NCBI GenBank assembly: GCA_965248395.1
Contig: OZ252103.1
Coordinates: 2,294,001 to 2,358,000 of the forward strand
Direction of reading: 5' to 3'
DNA: 64,000 nt
DNA from: JAAXHH01 sp965248395
Lineage (GTDB): Bacteria; JAAXHH01
The notes under the pieces were generated by a model that worked only from the letters and a program-made list of their open reading frames with translations, ran no database searches and had not been told where the DNA came from. The position numbers and the translations under genes are program-made. Positions 1 through 8,802 of this stretch are shown here, piece after piece; within the stretch, counting starts at the first letter, position 1, and the number at the start of each line of letters is the position of its first letter.

Positions 1-507
1 ACCGCTTTCGGCATCGTAACTGGCCCAAACCCGATACCACTGACGCGACTTGAGCGGTTCGCCGCCGCATACGACCTGAGTTTCATGGTCTGACGCGGAG
101 CGGGCGAGCACAGTAACGGCGCCCCGGTCCAGGCACAGGGTCAGGATCGGCTTCGCGCCGGCGTCTCCGCAACTGAAGATGCCCTGGCGTTCGTTTTTGG
201 GAGTCGTCGGCCGGATGGTGGCCGAAATGGTGATTCCACGGATGGCCCGGATGCGGCCCCCGACCTCGATGACGGCATGAGAGCCGGGATAAAAGGGCTG
301 GGACCGGGATGGAAATCGGCCCCCGAAGGGCAGGTCGACTTCCTGCAACTGCAGTCCGGGACCGGCGGGATTGGGGTCGGCGCAGACCACGCGCACCAGG
401 CTGGCATGATACGGCTCATGCGCCTCGCTGCTCACCTTGAACGCGACTACGTCGCCGGGCCGGCCCGACAGCCTGTCGGAGTAACCCAGTAAAGGAATGA
501 CGGACAT
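1..507 (-). CDS. N,N-dimethylformamidase large-subunit-like protein, N-terminal part
   Basis: The frame is open from the ATG at 507 to the window edge, so only the first 169 residues are seen. The N-terminus (IPLLGYSDRLSGRPGDVVAFKV, then DPNPAGPGLQLQEV) resembles the start of the beta-subunit-like N,N-dimethylformamidase family, a domain usually followed by a LamG-like fold and a glutamine-amidotransferase-like catalytic part. Here the LamG-like part (residues about 80-169, ending in RQWYRVWASYDAESG) is reached but the catalytic part is outside. The start codon overlaps the stop of the upstream dioxygenase by one base (TGATG), so the two are translationally coupled. The substrate in this organism is unknown; the family also contains many uncharacterised homologues, so amide hydrolysis is an inference. 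Confidence 0.72.
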   Translation of the reverse strand, partial: MSVIPLLGYSDRLSGRPGDVVAFKVSSEAHEPYHASLVRVVCADPNPAGPGLQLQEVDLPFGGRFPSRSQPFYPGSHAVIEVGGRIRAIRGITISATIRPTTPKNERQGIFSCGDAGAKPILTLCLDRGAVTVLARSASDHETQVVCGGEPLKSRQWYRVWASYDAESG

Positions 508-1319
508 CAGTTACCCGGGAGCAGTTCATCGCCCGGCTGCCGTTCGCGGTATCCGCACACCATAAGCCCCGGCCGTCCGAAGCTCTGCCCGTGCTCCTGC
601 CTGTTGTCCGGATTCCGATAGCCCATGCGCACGAGCCTCCGTGGCTGTTTCGTCTGGTTGATATAGGAGCCGTGTACGGTGTCTATGCAGAACAGGACCA
701 CGTCGCCCGCCATGGCAGGTACGGGTATCGAGTTTTCCAGCCTGTACCGGTCCGTGGGGAGATGGGGCGCGCAGGGACCGTCCTCGGTCTCGGTGATGTG
801 CTGCAAATGGCCGGACTTGTGTGATCCCGACAGGAACCGGATCTCGCCGTTTTCGTGGCGGGTGTCGTCCAGGTGGACGAGGACGTCGATGTACCGGCCG
901 TCGTGATGTCCGTAGAACGGGTTGTCCTGGTGAAGGGGAAAGGGGTGGCCTGTCTGTGGAGGCTTGATGTGCAGCGTGGTGTGGTGAAGTTCCACGTTGG
1001 GACCCAGCAATTGCGACAGGGCCTCGACCAGCTTTGGATTGGCGACCGCCCGGGACCACGCCCGGGTATAGAAGTGGAGGTCGTGCATGGCCGTAAGCTT
1101 GGACTTGGCCTCCGTTTCCGGATCCATGTACGCCAGCCGCCACGGCCCGGACCATCCGGGGCTGGTAAATGCCCAGTCCTCGACGAGCCGGTCCAGCTGA
1201 TCCGACAGTTCGGTCGTTTCTTCCGGTGTGAAGACCTCCGGAATGTGGAGAAACCCGTTTTCATGGTAGAACGCGACCTGTTCATCGCTCAGCACGGTTT
1301 TTTCCATGATCATCGTCAT
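507..1319 (-). CDS. Phytanoyl-CoA dioxygenase (PhyH) family protein
   Basis: A 270-residue Fe(II)/2-oxoglutarate-dependent oxygenase of the PhyH superfamily. The N-terminus has the family opening (LSDEQVAFYHENGFLHIP). The iron-binding HxD is in PLHQDNPFYG (about residue 130), the distal His in DTVHGSYIN, and the 2-oxoglutarate-binding Arg follows in PRRLVRMGY. Length is typical. It would hydroxylate a small organic substrate in the cytoplasm; the substrate cannot be read from sequence. Its stop codon overlaps the start of the dimethylformamidase-like gene. The annotated ATG is the first of several close Met codons (MTMIMEK), so the exact start is uncertain by four residues. Members of this family are often single-copy catabolic or tailoring enzymes. 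Confidence 0.85.
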   Translation of the reverse strand: MTMIMEKTVLSDEQVAFYHENGFLHIPEVFTPEETTELSDQLDRLVEDWAFTSPGWSGPWRLAYMDPETEAKSKLTAMHDLHFYTRAWSRAVANPKLVEALSQLLGPNVELHHTTLHIKPPQTGHPFPLHQDNPFYGHHDGRYIDVLVHLDDTRHENGEIRFLSGSHKSGHLQHITETEDGPCAPHLPTDRYRLENSIPVPAMAGDVVLFCIDTVHGSYINQTKQPRRLVRMGYRNPDNRQEHGQSFGRPGLMVCGYRERQPGDELLPGN

Positions 1320-1514
1320 ATCTGATTCTCATCTAACGATTGGCGGCAAGGGAGGTTTCGGTAGTCACAATGTAGTCTTTCGGCACTCGGCAGGCAACCC
1401 CATTCCACACGTTTAGTTCGATATGAATTACGGATTCTATACATCTGGATTCATCACTCCCTGATAAATCCATTTCGGTTTTTTAAGCCTTCGTTTCCAC
1501 CTTCTTACACCCTG

Positions 1515-2492
1515 CTACCTGTACACGTCGGCCAGCAGTTCGTAGGAACGCAACCGGGCTTCGAAATCATGGGTGATGGTGACGGCCATAACCTCTTCTG
1601 AGCCGAACTGACGGGCAAGCCGGTCTATGGTATCCCTGACCTGCACTGGGCTGCCCACGGCCGCGAGCCGGAACTTGTCGTCTAGAAAAGCCCTTTCGGC
1701 CTCGCTGAAGCGGTGTTTTTCGGCCTCTTCGACGGTGGGTACGACGTTGCTGGGCTGGCCCATGGCGAACCGGGCGAATAGCAGGTCCCGGCTGAGTGCG
1801 AGGCGCTGGGCCTCCGCCTCGCTGTCGGCGCAGATGACGTTGATTGCGATGCAGGTTTCCGGTTGCGGCGACTGGCTGGACGGCTCGAAATAGTGGCGGT
1901 AGAATTCAAGAATGCGCGGATCGATGTTGCTGTTGATGAACAGGGCGAAATTGTACGGGAGTCCCAGGCGCGCAGCCAGCATCGCACTATCGGGACTGGA
2001 CCCGAGCATCCACACGGGAGGCGGATGCTGGATTCGGGGTGTCACCGGGGGTTCGAAATCCTGGTTTTGCAGGATCTCAAGCAGCTGGGCGACCAGTTCA
2101 GGGAATTGCTCGAACCGGGGACCCGCGCCCGGCGCCAGCATCCGGGCGGTCTTCATGTCGCCCCCGGGCGCCCTTCCTACCCCCAAGTCAACACGATGGG
2201 GATAGAGATTCGTGAGCACGGAGAAACTCTCGGCGACCTTGAAGGGACTGTAATAGGGCAGCATGACGCCGCCGGACCCGATACGCATGCTTTCCGTTGC
2301 CGCTCCCAGGGCCGCGAGCAGCACCTCGGGAGAACTGCCGGCCAGGCAATGGGCGTTGTGATGCTCGGACACCCAGAATCGCTTGTAACCCTGACTTTCG
2401 GCCGTTTTGGCCAGGGTCAGGGTTTCCTGGAAAGCCTGCACAGCCGTTACACCGTCCCGTACGGGGGACTGATCGAGTATGGACAGATTCAT
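1515..2492 (-). CDS. Luciferase-like FMN-dependent monooxygenase (MsnO8-type LLM)
   Basis: A 325-residue protein of the bacterial luciferase-like TIM-barrel family that uses reduced flavin. It begins MNLSILDQSPVRDG, then has the family block RFWVSEHHN and the LGVGRAPGGD turn, both typical of the MsnO8/YhbW-like group. The ATG at 2492 is preferred over an in-frame TTG at 2507 because it places the conserved LSILD strand at the N-terminus and has a GGAA element upstream. A 195-base gap with no clear promoter separates it from the PhyH gene downstream on the same strand. Substrate is unknown. Family assignment is firm; function beyond flavin-dependent oxidoreductase is not. Confidence 0.85.
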   Translation of the reverse strand: MNLSILDQSPVRDGVTAVQAFQETLTLAKTAESQGYKRFWVSEHHNAHCLAGSSPEVLLAALGAATESMRIGSGGVMLPYYSPFKVAESFSVLTNLYPHRVDLGVGRAPGGDMKTARMLAPGAGPRFEQFPELVAQLLEILQNQDFEPPVTPRIQHPPPVWMLGSSPDSAMLAARLGLPYNFALFINSNIDPRILEFYRHYFEPSSQSPQPETCIAINVICADSEAEAQRLALSRDLLFARFAMGQPSNVVPTVEEAEKHRFSEAERAFLDDKFRLAAVGSPVQVRDTIDRLARQFGSEEVMAVTITHDFEARLRSYELLADVYR

Positions 2493-2533
2493 AAATTCTT
2501 GTTCCAATCACGTGAATTATAAAAAAAGCTGAA

Positions 2534-4516
2534 CTACCAACCGTCTACGACGTGTCCCGCGCCCGGAAACCAGGCCGCGTCCAGCAGAAAAGTCAGGAAA
2601 ACGCCGAAGACGTATCCGGTGAGTATGCCGATAAACAGGGGCTGGGCGCTTCGATACAGCGACACGCCGCCGAGCCGCAGGACCAGTGTCTTGACCAGCC
2701 AGACGATCAGAATCGAAAAAAAGGCCATGTCTGCCGCGTAGGTGGTGACGATCCCGAATCCCACGGGATGAAGGGGCCAGAAGTGGAGCCTGTGATGGGC
2801 CCAGATCAGCAGTCCAGATATCAATACTCCGTTCAAAACCATGGTAAACTGGGATCTCGACATGGCCTCGGGATTCGTGAGAAAAGTCTCCAACTGGGCC
2901 CAGTATCCCCGTGCGCCCGACTCAAATCCACCGGCCTTGAGCTGGGACGCACCCATGTCATACCCCAGGTAGAGCGTGTACAGAATGGCCGTCATGAACC
3001 CTATGGTCAGCGAAAGCGCGATGGCCCCGAACACACCCCTGCCCACACCGCCCATGACGTCGCCCACCTTGGCGGCATGGGCCATCGAACACATCCCGAG
3101 CGTGCGCCAGTTACGCGTGAAGGTCTGGCAGAGCCACATCCCCGCGATCGTCTGGGCATTGATGTTCTCCGAACCGACGAACCGGAACGTGATTTCGTTG
3201 GCGCTGTTGTACGGCAGGTCCAGGGAAGCCAGTCCGGTTTCGGCCACCACGCGGGTTACCCCCATGTAAAGGATCAGGAGAACGAACATCATGAGCATCA
3301 CGACCCATAGCGTCATGCCCGCGCTCCACAGTAGGAAAACCATGTAAATCGAACCGCCGATTAAGGATAGTACCGCTGTGCGGTAGGAAAAGAACTCCCG
3401 CGAATCATCGATTTCGGGCGCCCTTCCCAGGGCCTTCCTGATCACGTCGCGGATGTGTTTCCGCGCCATCCACAATCCGAACAGCACAAAGACGAAAAAA
3501 CCGGACAGGTGCTGAAAGTGCATCATCTCGAGGGGCCCGGGCACGCCGACCCGGGTCATCACGCCTTGTTGCACGATACGGATGAGATAGAACAGCCAGA
3601 CGCTGAACAGCACTTCCACTCTGGTGAAATACGCCACGACGATGAGCAGGAAGTTGACACGGACCTGAATGGGGTGGAAGGCTTCGTACAGGGTCAGGGG
3701 AAAGGCGTGTCCTGCGCCGAGCGGGATGGCCGGGAACAGGCCGAAGAAACTGACCATGTTCCAGGTCATGATGAACAGCGTGATACTGAATCCCCACCAG
3801 AACAGACGTGCGCGCGCGATTCTCGGAAGCAGGGCCTTTTCCTCGGCGCCATCGACCAGCGCGAGGGGTACCTGAGCCAGGGGGAAGGCCAGCCGCTCGT
3901 GCTCCACCCACTGTCTGCGCAGGATGACCATGATGGACGCGCCGACCACGAAGAGCGCGCCGTAGAAGGTTACCCACCAGAACATGGGGGCGAACCAGAT
4001 CTGCCAGCGTATCGAACTTCCCGGTGTCGCGCCTTCATAAAATTGATTCAATCCACCCAGATGATCTCGTACGACCAGCCAGGACGGCAGGTAGTCGAGG
4101 AACAGGTCCGCCCAGCGGTTTTCGGCATTCGCAAAGTAGAATGGACCGCTGATGATCGAGATTGCGTAATTGCTGAAGGCCCAGCCGGGTATGGCCGAAG
4201 CCGTGAAGACCAGGAAGAAGATCACGATCAGTTCCTGGCGGCTGAAGGGACGGCCGAAGCCCGTTTGTTTCAGCGCCGGGTTTACGAGGAGTACCATCAA
4301 CAGGAAGGGCAGCAACGCCGCGACGGGGAGGTGGGTGACGGTGATGTACGAACCGCGCGTAACGAATTCGGAATAGAGCGACCAGACCGTCAACAGGACG
4401 GTGAATACGCATCCGATGGCCACGGCGCGAAAGGTGAGGCCGGCGGAAACGGGTTGCGTTGCGTGTGGTGTGACGGAAGATCCCCGGCCGGTGTGCGGCG
4501 ATGTGGCTATGGACAT
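2534..4516 (-). CDS. DUF6785-type polytopic membrane protein (OPT-like)
   Basis: A 660-residue inner-membrane protein with roughly 14-16 hydrophobic segments, starting with FRAVAIGCVFTVLLTVWS and continuing through to the C-terminus. The layout (a long block after the first helices containing FSRQELIVIF and a C-terminal half with RVVAETGLAS and a cytosolic HHRLHFWPLHPVGF loop) matches the DUF6785/DUF6784 proteins, which are distantly similar to oligopeptide transporters and common in Planctomycetes and related uncultured bacteria. The substrate is unknown. It lies 69 bases downstream of a sugar isomerase-like gene on the same strand and 26 bases upstream of the TTG-start possibility of the LLM gene. 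A transport role is inferred from topology only. Confidence 0.72.
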   Translation of the reverse strand: MSIATSPHTGRGSSVTPHATQPVSAGLTFRAVAIGCVFTVLLTVWSLYSEFVTRGSYITVTHLPVAALLPFLLMVLLVNPALKQTGFGRPFSRQELIVIFFLVFTASAIPGWAFSNYAISIISGPFYFANAENRWADLFLDYLPSWLVVRDHLGGLNQFYEGATPGSSIRWQIWFAPMFWWVTFYGALFVVGASIMVILRRQWVEHERLAFPLAQVPLALVDGAEEKALLPRIARARLFWWGFSITLFIMTWNMVSFFGLFPAIPLGAGHAFPLTLYEAFHPIQVRVNFLLIVVAYFTRVEVLFSVWLFYLIRIVQQGVMTRVGVPGPLEMMHFQHLSGFFVFVLFGLWMARKHIRDVIRKALGRAPEIDDSREFFSYRTAVLSLIGGSIYMVFLLWSAGMTLWVVMLMMFVLLILYMGVTRVVAETGLASLDLPYNSANEITFRFVGSENINAQTIAGMWLCQTFTRNWRTLGMCSMAHAAKVGDVMGGVGRGVFGAIALSLTIGFMTAILYTLYLGYDMGASQLKAGGFESGARGYWAQLETFLTNPEAMSRSQFTMVLNGVLISGLLIWAHHRLHFWPLHPVGFGIVTTYAADMAFFSILIVWLVKTLVLRLGGVSLYRSAQPLFIGILTGYVFGVFLTFLLDAAWFPGAGHVVDGW

Positions 4517-4585
4517 GATGTCGAAGGACTCCGCGCGGCGGCTGGAATGTACTTTAAGATATCTGGGGCTCCACGGGTTCGGGTT

Positions 4586-5416
4586 TCACCGGTACTCCAC
4601 ACACTTCCGGAGCTTTGCCAACCCCTTTTGAGCCGTGGTCACCGGTCCTTCGGCCCAGTAGGCCTGATTGAACAATTCCAGCGACAGCATGCCCGTGTAA
4701 TCCTGCTGTTCGAGACTGGCGACGATCTGTCCCCACGGTGCTTCTCCGTCGCCGGGATAGACCCGGTCAGCGTCTTCAATATCCGCACGACCGGGTACCG
4801 ATGGATAGTCGTTCACGTGGACCAGGCCCAGCCGGCCGGGACCAAGATATTCCATACCCCGCTGGTGCCCGCTTCCCTTGTACATGTGAAAGATGTCGGT
4901 CAACAGTCTGGCGTCCCGCACACCGCTTTCCGCGGCGACAAGCAGGGCTTCCCCGACCGTTCCAAGTGTGCGGGCCACGCCCCAGAACTCCAGCAGGGGC
5001 TTCGGCGTGAAATCCGAAACGGTATCCGTCAGTTCGGCGAATCTCCGGGCAACGGAAAACAGATCAACTTCACGGTCATGGATCCCTTTCGGGGCCGTGG
5101 CTACGAATGGGCATTCGAGGACCTGCGCGATTTCAAAGCACCGCCGGGCTTCTTCCATGCCCTTGGCATGCCGGTCGTTTTCGGGAACGGCCCATTCGAA
5201 AAAAGCGATCAGGTTTACGATCCGGATGCCACGGCTGGCTGCGCGATCACGCAGTTGTTCCAGCGATCCACCTCCTTCGACCCACGTATCGATTTCCTCC
5301 ACCCAGGGTTCGATGCCATCATACCCGGCGTCGGCCGCGATATCCACGTATTCCAGTACGGAAACACCGGTTGAACGGATGGTACTGGTATTGAGGCAGT
5401 AGTCAAAACGTCCCAT
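4586..5416 (-). CDS. Sugar phosphate isomerase/epimerase family TIM barrel
   Basis: A 276-residue protein of the AP-endonuclease-2-like TIM-barrel fold (xylose isomerase-like). It starts MGRFDYCLNTSTIR and keeps the metal-site strands: DGIEPWVEE near the N-terminus, LTDIFHMYKG, LVHVNDYPS and a C-terminal LSLELFNQAYW. The start at 5416 is supported by an AAGGGAAG Shine-Dalgarno element about nine bases upstream. These enzymes usually interconvert keto sugars or inositol derivatives with Mn or a similar metal. It precedes the DUF6785 membrane protein gene on the same strand, so uptake and isomerisation of a polyol or sugar is plausible. Specific substrate is not determinable. Confidence 0.85.
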   Translation of the reverse strand: MGRFDYCLNTSTIRSTGVSVLEYVDIAADAGYDGIEPWVEEIDTWVEGGGSLEQLRDRAASRGIRIVNLIAFFEWAVPENDRHAKGMEEARRCFEIAQVLECPFVATAPKGIHDREVDLFSVARRFAELTDTVSDFTPKPLLEFWGVARTLGTVGEALLVAAESGVRDARLLTDIFHMYKGSGHQRGMEYLGPGRLGLVHVNDYPSVPGRADIEDADRVYPGDGEAPWGQIVASLEQQDYTGMLSLELFNQAYWAEGPVTTAQKGLAKLRKCVEYR

Positions 5417-5601
5417 CGTGCACTTCCCTTCTGCGAGCTAGCCCTGCCGTTCGATTCGGAACGAACAGCGCAACTGAATGGTCAGATTTCCACATGATTA
5501 GAGTTTCGTATCAATTTAGCGGAAATTACAAAAAACTGTACCCTTTTCACCTTCCCGGCCTATATTGTATACCGCTGAAACGGGAAACGCCATCCATAGT
5601 G

Positions 5602-6555
5602 ATGCCAGGAGTGAAAGTGCGGTACGTTTCGAACTTCTTGAGATCTGCAGTATACTTCGTTCTCCTCTTGACACCCTGGGTGGTTTCTGGTCAGGTAAGC
5701 TTCACGCAGGTCAGCCTCACGGACGCGACCGGAACCACGGTGACCGTCACCGATGCCCCGCAGAGAATCGTGTCCCTTATTCCGAGCAACACCGAACTGC
5801 TTTTTGCTGTCGGTGCGGGAAGTTCGGTCGTGGGGGTCACTCACTACTGCGACTATCCCCCCGAAGCCAAAAAGATTGAAAAAATCGGCGATCTCACAGC
5901 CATGAGCCTGGAGAAAATCGTCTCTCTCGATCCCGACCTGGTGCTGGCCTCGAAGGGTAATCCCGACGAAATGATTCAGAGTCTGCGGGCGCTGGGTGTC
6001 CGGGTGTTCGTACTCGACCCCCAGACGATCGAGGAAGTCATCGATACCATCGATATCGTGGGCAAGCTTGCCGGGCAGGCCAGCGCGGCGAGCGTGCTCC
6101 TCGACGATTACCGGCAGCGGCTGGCTGCAGTAACCGATCGGATCGGGGAACTTCCCGAAAATGAACGTCCCACGGTGTTTGTCGGCAGTCCGTTCAGAGA
6201 CGAAAACTGGACGCCCGGTCCCGGCACGTTTACCTCGGGTGTCATAAGCCGTGCGGGTGGGCGCAACGTGGCCGACGACCTGGCGCCGGGCACATGGGCG
6301 GTTTACAACCTGGAAAACATCATTTCGAAGGACCCGGAAGTCCTCCTGGCCACGTTGGGTGTGGACCAGGATGCCGAGGAAGTAAGGAAGAGGTTTCTTG
6401 AACGGGCGAAGGCACTCAATGGCTGGCGGGACCTGGAGGCCGTACGCAAGGAACGCGTCATCCTGATCCACGAGAACTGGCTGCTTCGACCCACGCCCAG
6501 GATTGTCCACGCGGTGGAAATCCTGGCGAAATTCCTTCATCCGACGCTGTTTTGA
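5602..6555 (+). CDS. BtuF-like periplasmic substrate-binding protein
   Basis: A 317-residue helical-backbone binding protein of the cobalamin/iron-siderophore class. The frame is open from 5494, but the ATG at 5602 places a normal signal peptide (MPGVKVRYVSNFLRS, then a hydrophobic YFVLLLTPWVVSG) at the N-terminus, so that start is chosen. The mature part opens with the class block PQRIVSLIPSNTELLFAVG and HYCDYPPEAK, which is typical of BtuF. The C-terminal half has the GTWAVYNLENI and PRIVHAVEIL regions. No permease or ATPase gene for an importer lies next to it: the following gene is an exporter-type ABC protein. No cobalamin riboswitch is visible in 5417-5601. Cobalamin as ligand is likely but not proven. 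Confidence 0.85.
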   Translation: MPGVKVRYVSNFLRSAVYFVLLLTPWVVSGQVSFTQVSLTDATGTTVTVTDAPQRIVSLIPSNTELLFAVGAGSSVVGVTHYCDYPPEAKKIEKIGDLTAMSLEKIVSLDPDLVLASKGNPDEMIQSLRALGVRVFVLDPQTIEEVIDTIDIVGKLAGQASAASVLLDDYRQRLAAVTDRIGELPENERPTVFVGSPFRDENWTPGPGTFTSGVISRAGGRNVADDLAPGTWAVYNLENIISKDPEVLLATLGVDQDAEEVRKRFLERAKALNGWRDLEAVRKERVILIHENWLLRPTPRIVHAVEILAKFLHPTLF

Positions 6556-6606
6556 AAACGCGGCCAATCGATTCGGACCGGCCCTTAACATCAATGTGAT
6601 CCCTTC

Positions 6607-8799
6607 ATGCCCCTGATCAGCAAGATTCCATCCGAACTGACCGATCTGCTTCGATCCAACCTGCCGGAAGAAGCGGACCAGGCGAGTCCGCTTTTTGCCT
6701 GCCGAACCGACCTGGCGCCGGACGGACGTATTGAGGAGTCCATGCTGGTCGTAACCAGGCGCCACCTGGCGGTGTCAACGCGATCTGATCGGCGATGGGA
6801 ACTTTCGCACTGCATACCCCTGTCGGATATCGCAGGTTTGTCTGTGGAACCCCTGGTCGGCGCAAGCGCGCTGATGGCCCTGGTGGACGGAAGGAATATC
6901 CGCCTGCTCCGTTATTCTCACGCGGTCGCCCAGGACATGTCCGATGCCGTGGAGTCGTTGATGCACCTGATCGGTCCGGACGCCAGCACGGACCACCTGG
7001 AGCCCGTAACCGAAGAAGAGGTACCCGACTGGTCGAGCCGCGAAGCCCACCTTCGCACGTTCCGGCGTCTCTGGGCTTTTTGCCTCCCTCACTGGCGCAC
7101 GCTGGTCATTGCGATGGCCGTTACGATCGGCGCTTCGGCCATCGACCTGTTGCCGCCCTACCTGACCATGATCCTCGTCGACCAGGTCCTGGTGGATATG
7201 AGTACCTACATGTGGCTGCCGCTGATCGTCGCACTGCTGGCCGTCTCCCGCGTCGTCCATACCGGCGTTACCATTGTTAGCGGGAGAATGCTTGCCGTAC
7301 TGGGCGACCGGCTGGCCTTCGACGCGCGGGCCGAACTGTTGAACGTGCTGCAGCTGCTGCCCCTGAAGTACTACGACATGCAACAGACCGGCGGTCTCAT
7401 GGCCCGTATTGCCAGGGACGCCAAGTCGATCCACTACTTCTGGATAGATTTCGCGCCGCAGGTGGTCCAACAGGGCCTGCTCGTCATCGGCATGACCGCG
7501 GTGTTGTTCTACCTGAACTGGGAACTGGCCTTTCTCATCCTGATTCCCATCCCCGCCATCATTATCGCTTCGATCTACATCAAGCGATATCTTACCTGGT
7601 TCTATGGGCGATCCTGGGACAGCTGGGCCACGTTCTTCGAACGGGTCAACGACGCGCTGACCGGCATACGGGTCGTGAAGATATTCGCCCAGGAAAAAAG
7701 GCAGAGCCGGGACATGCTGCTGGAAAACGAAAAGGTGTTCACGGCCGAACGCAACATCCATATCCGTTCGCGCACGGTGCGTCCCCTCCTCGCTTTCCTC
7801 GTGTCCATAGGCGGGCTGCTTGTCTGGTGGTACGGCGGCAGGCAGGTGCAATCGGCGGAAATGACCATTGGCATGCTGATGGCCTTCTTCCTTTACCTGA
7901 GCATGTTCTACAGTCCGGTACAGCAACTGACCAGCATGGCCGACTGGATTCCTGAAATGATGACGGCCATCACACGAACCTTCGAAGTGATCGACAGTCC
8001 CATCGAGGACTACACACCGGGCGAAACCGTGGACGTGCCCCGGTTCGAAGGGCACCTGGAACTGCAGGACGTGTCCTTTGGATACGTGGCGCACCAGCCC
8101 GTGCTGAAGGGGATCACACTGAACGTAGAACCCGGTGAGATGATCGGACTCGTAGGCCACTCCGGCGCGGGCAAGTCCACGCTCATCAAGCTGATGTGCC
8201 GATTCTACGACGTCGACGGAGGACAGATCCTCATCGATGGAATCGACGTCCGCAGGATGGACCTGATGAAACTGCGAAGCCAGATCGGTTACGTGGAGCA
8301 GGATCCCTTTCTCTTTGCCGGTTCCGTTACCGACAATATCCGCTTCGGCAACCGGGAAGCAAGACGAGAGGAAATCATCGAGGCCGCCATCAACGCGAAC
8401 GCCCACGAATTTATCGCAAAGCTGCCCGATGGATACGATACACCCGTAGGGGAAAGGGGCGGCAGGCTTTCCGGTGGAGAACGCCAGCGGGTCGCAATAG
8501 CCCGTGCAATCCTGCACGACCCCAGGATCCTCATCCTCGATGAACCCACTTCCGCGCTCGACCTGGAAACGGAGAAGAAGATCCAGGAAGCCCTGGGACG
8601 GCTGATGGTAGGTCGAACTACGCTAGCTATCGCCCATCGCCTGTCCACCCTGCGAGACGCCGACCGTCTGCTTGTTCTGAAGAACGGGGAACCGGTTGAA
8701 TTGGGTACCCATGAGGAGTTGATCGATCGGCAGGGCGAGTACTACCGGCTGGTCCAGCTGCACACCAATGTCTCCAGCATCGTGGGTGTAGAGGGGTAA
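6607..8799 (+). CDS. ABC exporter with N-terminal PH-like domain, DUF1854-associated
   Basis: A 730-residue half-transporter. Residues about 1-125 form a soluble domain (MLVVTRRHLAVSTRSDRRWE, PLSDIAGLSVE) that looks like a PH/YdbT-type fold. Residues about 150-430 hold six membrane helices of the type-I exporter fold, and 480-730 the nucleotide-binding domain. Walker A is GHSGAGKST (about 517), the signature LSGGE (about 622), Walker B ILILDEPTSALD and the H-loop AHRLST. It is followed after three bases by a DUF1854 gene, the pair known from cyanophycin-associated loci in other bacteria. No cyanophycin synthetase is in this window, so that link is only by recall of the family name. It would act as a homodimer in the inner membrane; substrate unknown. 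Confidence 0.85.
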   Translation: MPLISKIPSELTDLLRSNLPEEADQASPLFACRTDLAPDGRIEESMLVVTRRHLAVSTRSDRRWELSHCIPLSDIAGLSVEPLVGASALMALVDGRNIRLLRYSHAVAQDMSDAVESLMHLIGPDASTDHLEPVTEEEVPDWSSREAHLRTFRRLWAFCLPHWRTLVIAMAVTIGASAIDLLPPYLTMILVDQVLVDMSTYMWLPLIVALLAVSRVVHTGVTIVSGRMLAVLGDRLAFDARAELLNVLQLLPLKYYDMQQTGGLMARIARDAKSIHYFWIDFAPQVVQQGLLVIGMTAVLFYLNWELAFLILIPIPAIIIASIYIKRYLTWFYGRSWDSWATFFERVNDALTGIRVVKIFAQEKRQSRDMLLENEKVFTAERNIHIRSRTVRPLLAFLVSIGGLLVWWYGGRQVQSAEMTIGMLMAFFLYLSMFYSPVQQLTSMADWIPEMMTAITRTFEVIDSPIEDYTPGETVDVPRFEGHLELQDVSFGYVAHQPVLKGITLNVEPGEMIGLVGHSGAGKSTLIKLMCRFYDVDGGQILIDGIDVRRMDLMKLRSQIGYVEQDPFLFAGSVTDNIRFGNREARREEIIEAAINANAHEFIAKLPDGYDTPVGERGGRLSGGERQRVAIARAILHDPRILILDEPTSALDLETEKKIQEALGRLMVGRTTLAIAHRLSTLRDADRLLVLKNGEPVELGTHEELIDRQGEYYRLVQLHTNVSSIVGVEG

Positions 8800-8802
8800 G
8801 AC

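Noticed and set aside
3455..5374. 639-residue plus-strand open frame over the DUF6785 and TIM-barrel genes
   Set aside because: It is antisense to two well-supported genes, has no recognisable motif and a low-complexity Gln/Glu/Gly/Arg composition, as GC-rich antisense frames do.
5417..5601. Cobalamin riboswitch upstream of the BtuF-like gene
   Set aside because: No B12-box (GCCACTG-like) or matching helices are visible; only an A/T-rich stretch near 5560.
6775..8517. 580-residue minus-strand open frame over the ABC exporter
   Set aside because: Antisense shadow of the exporter, with no domain signature and Asp/Gly/His-rich composition typical of GC-skewed antisense.
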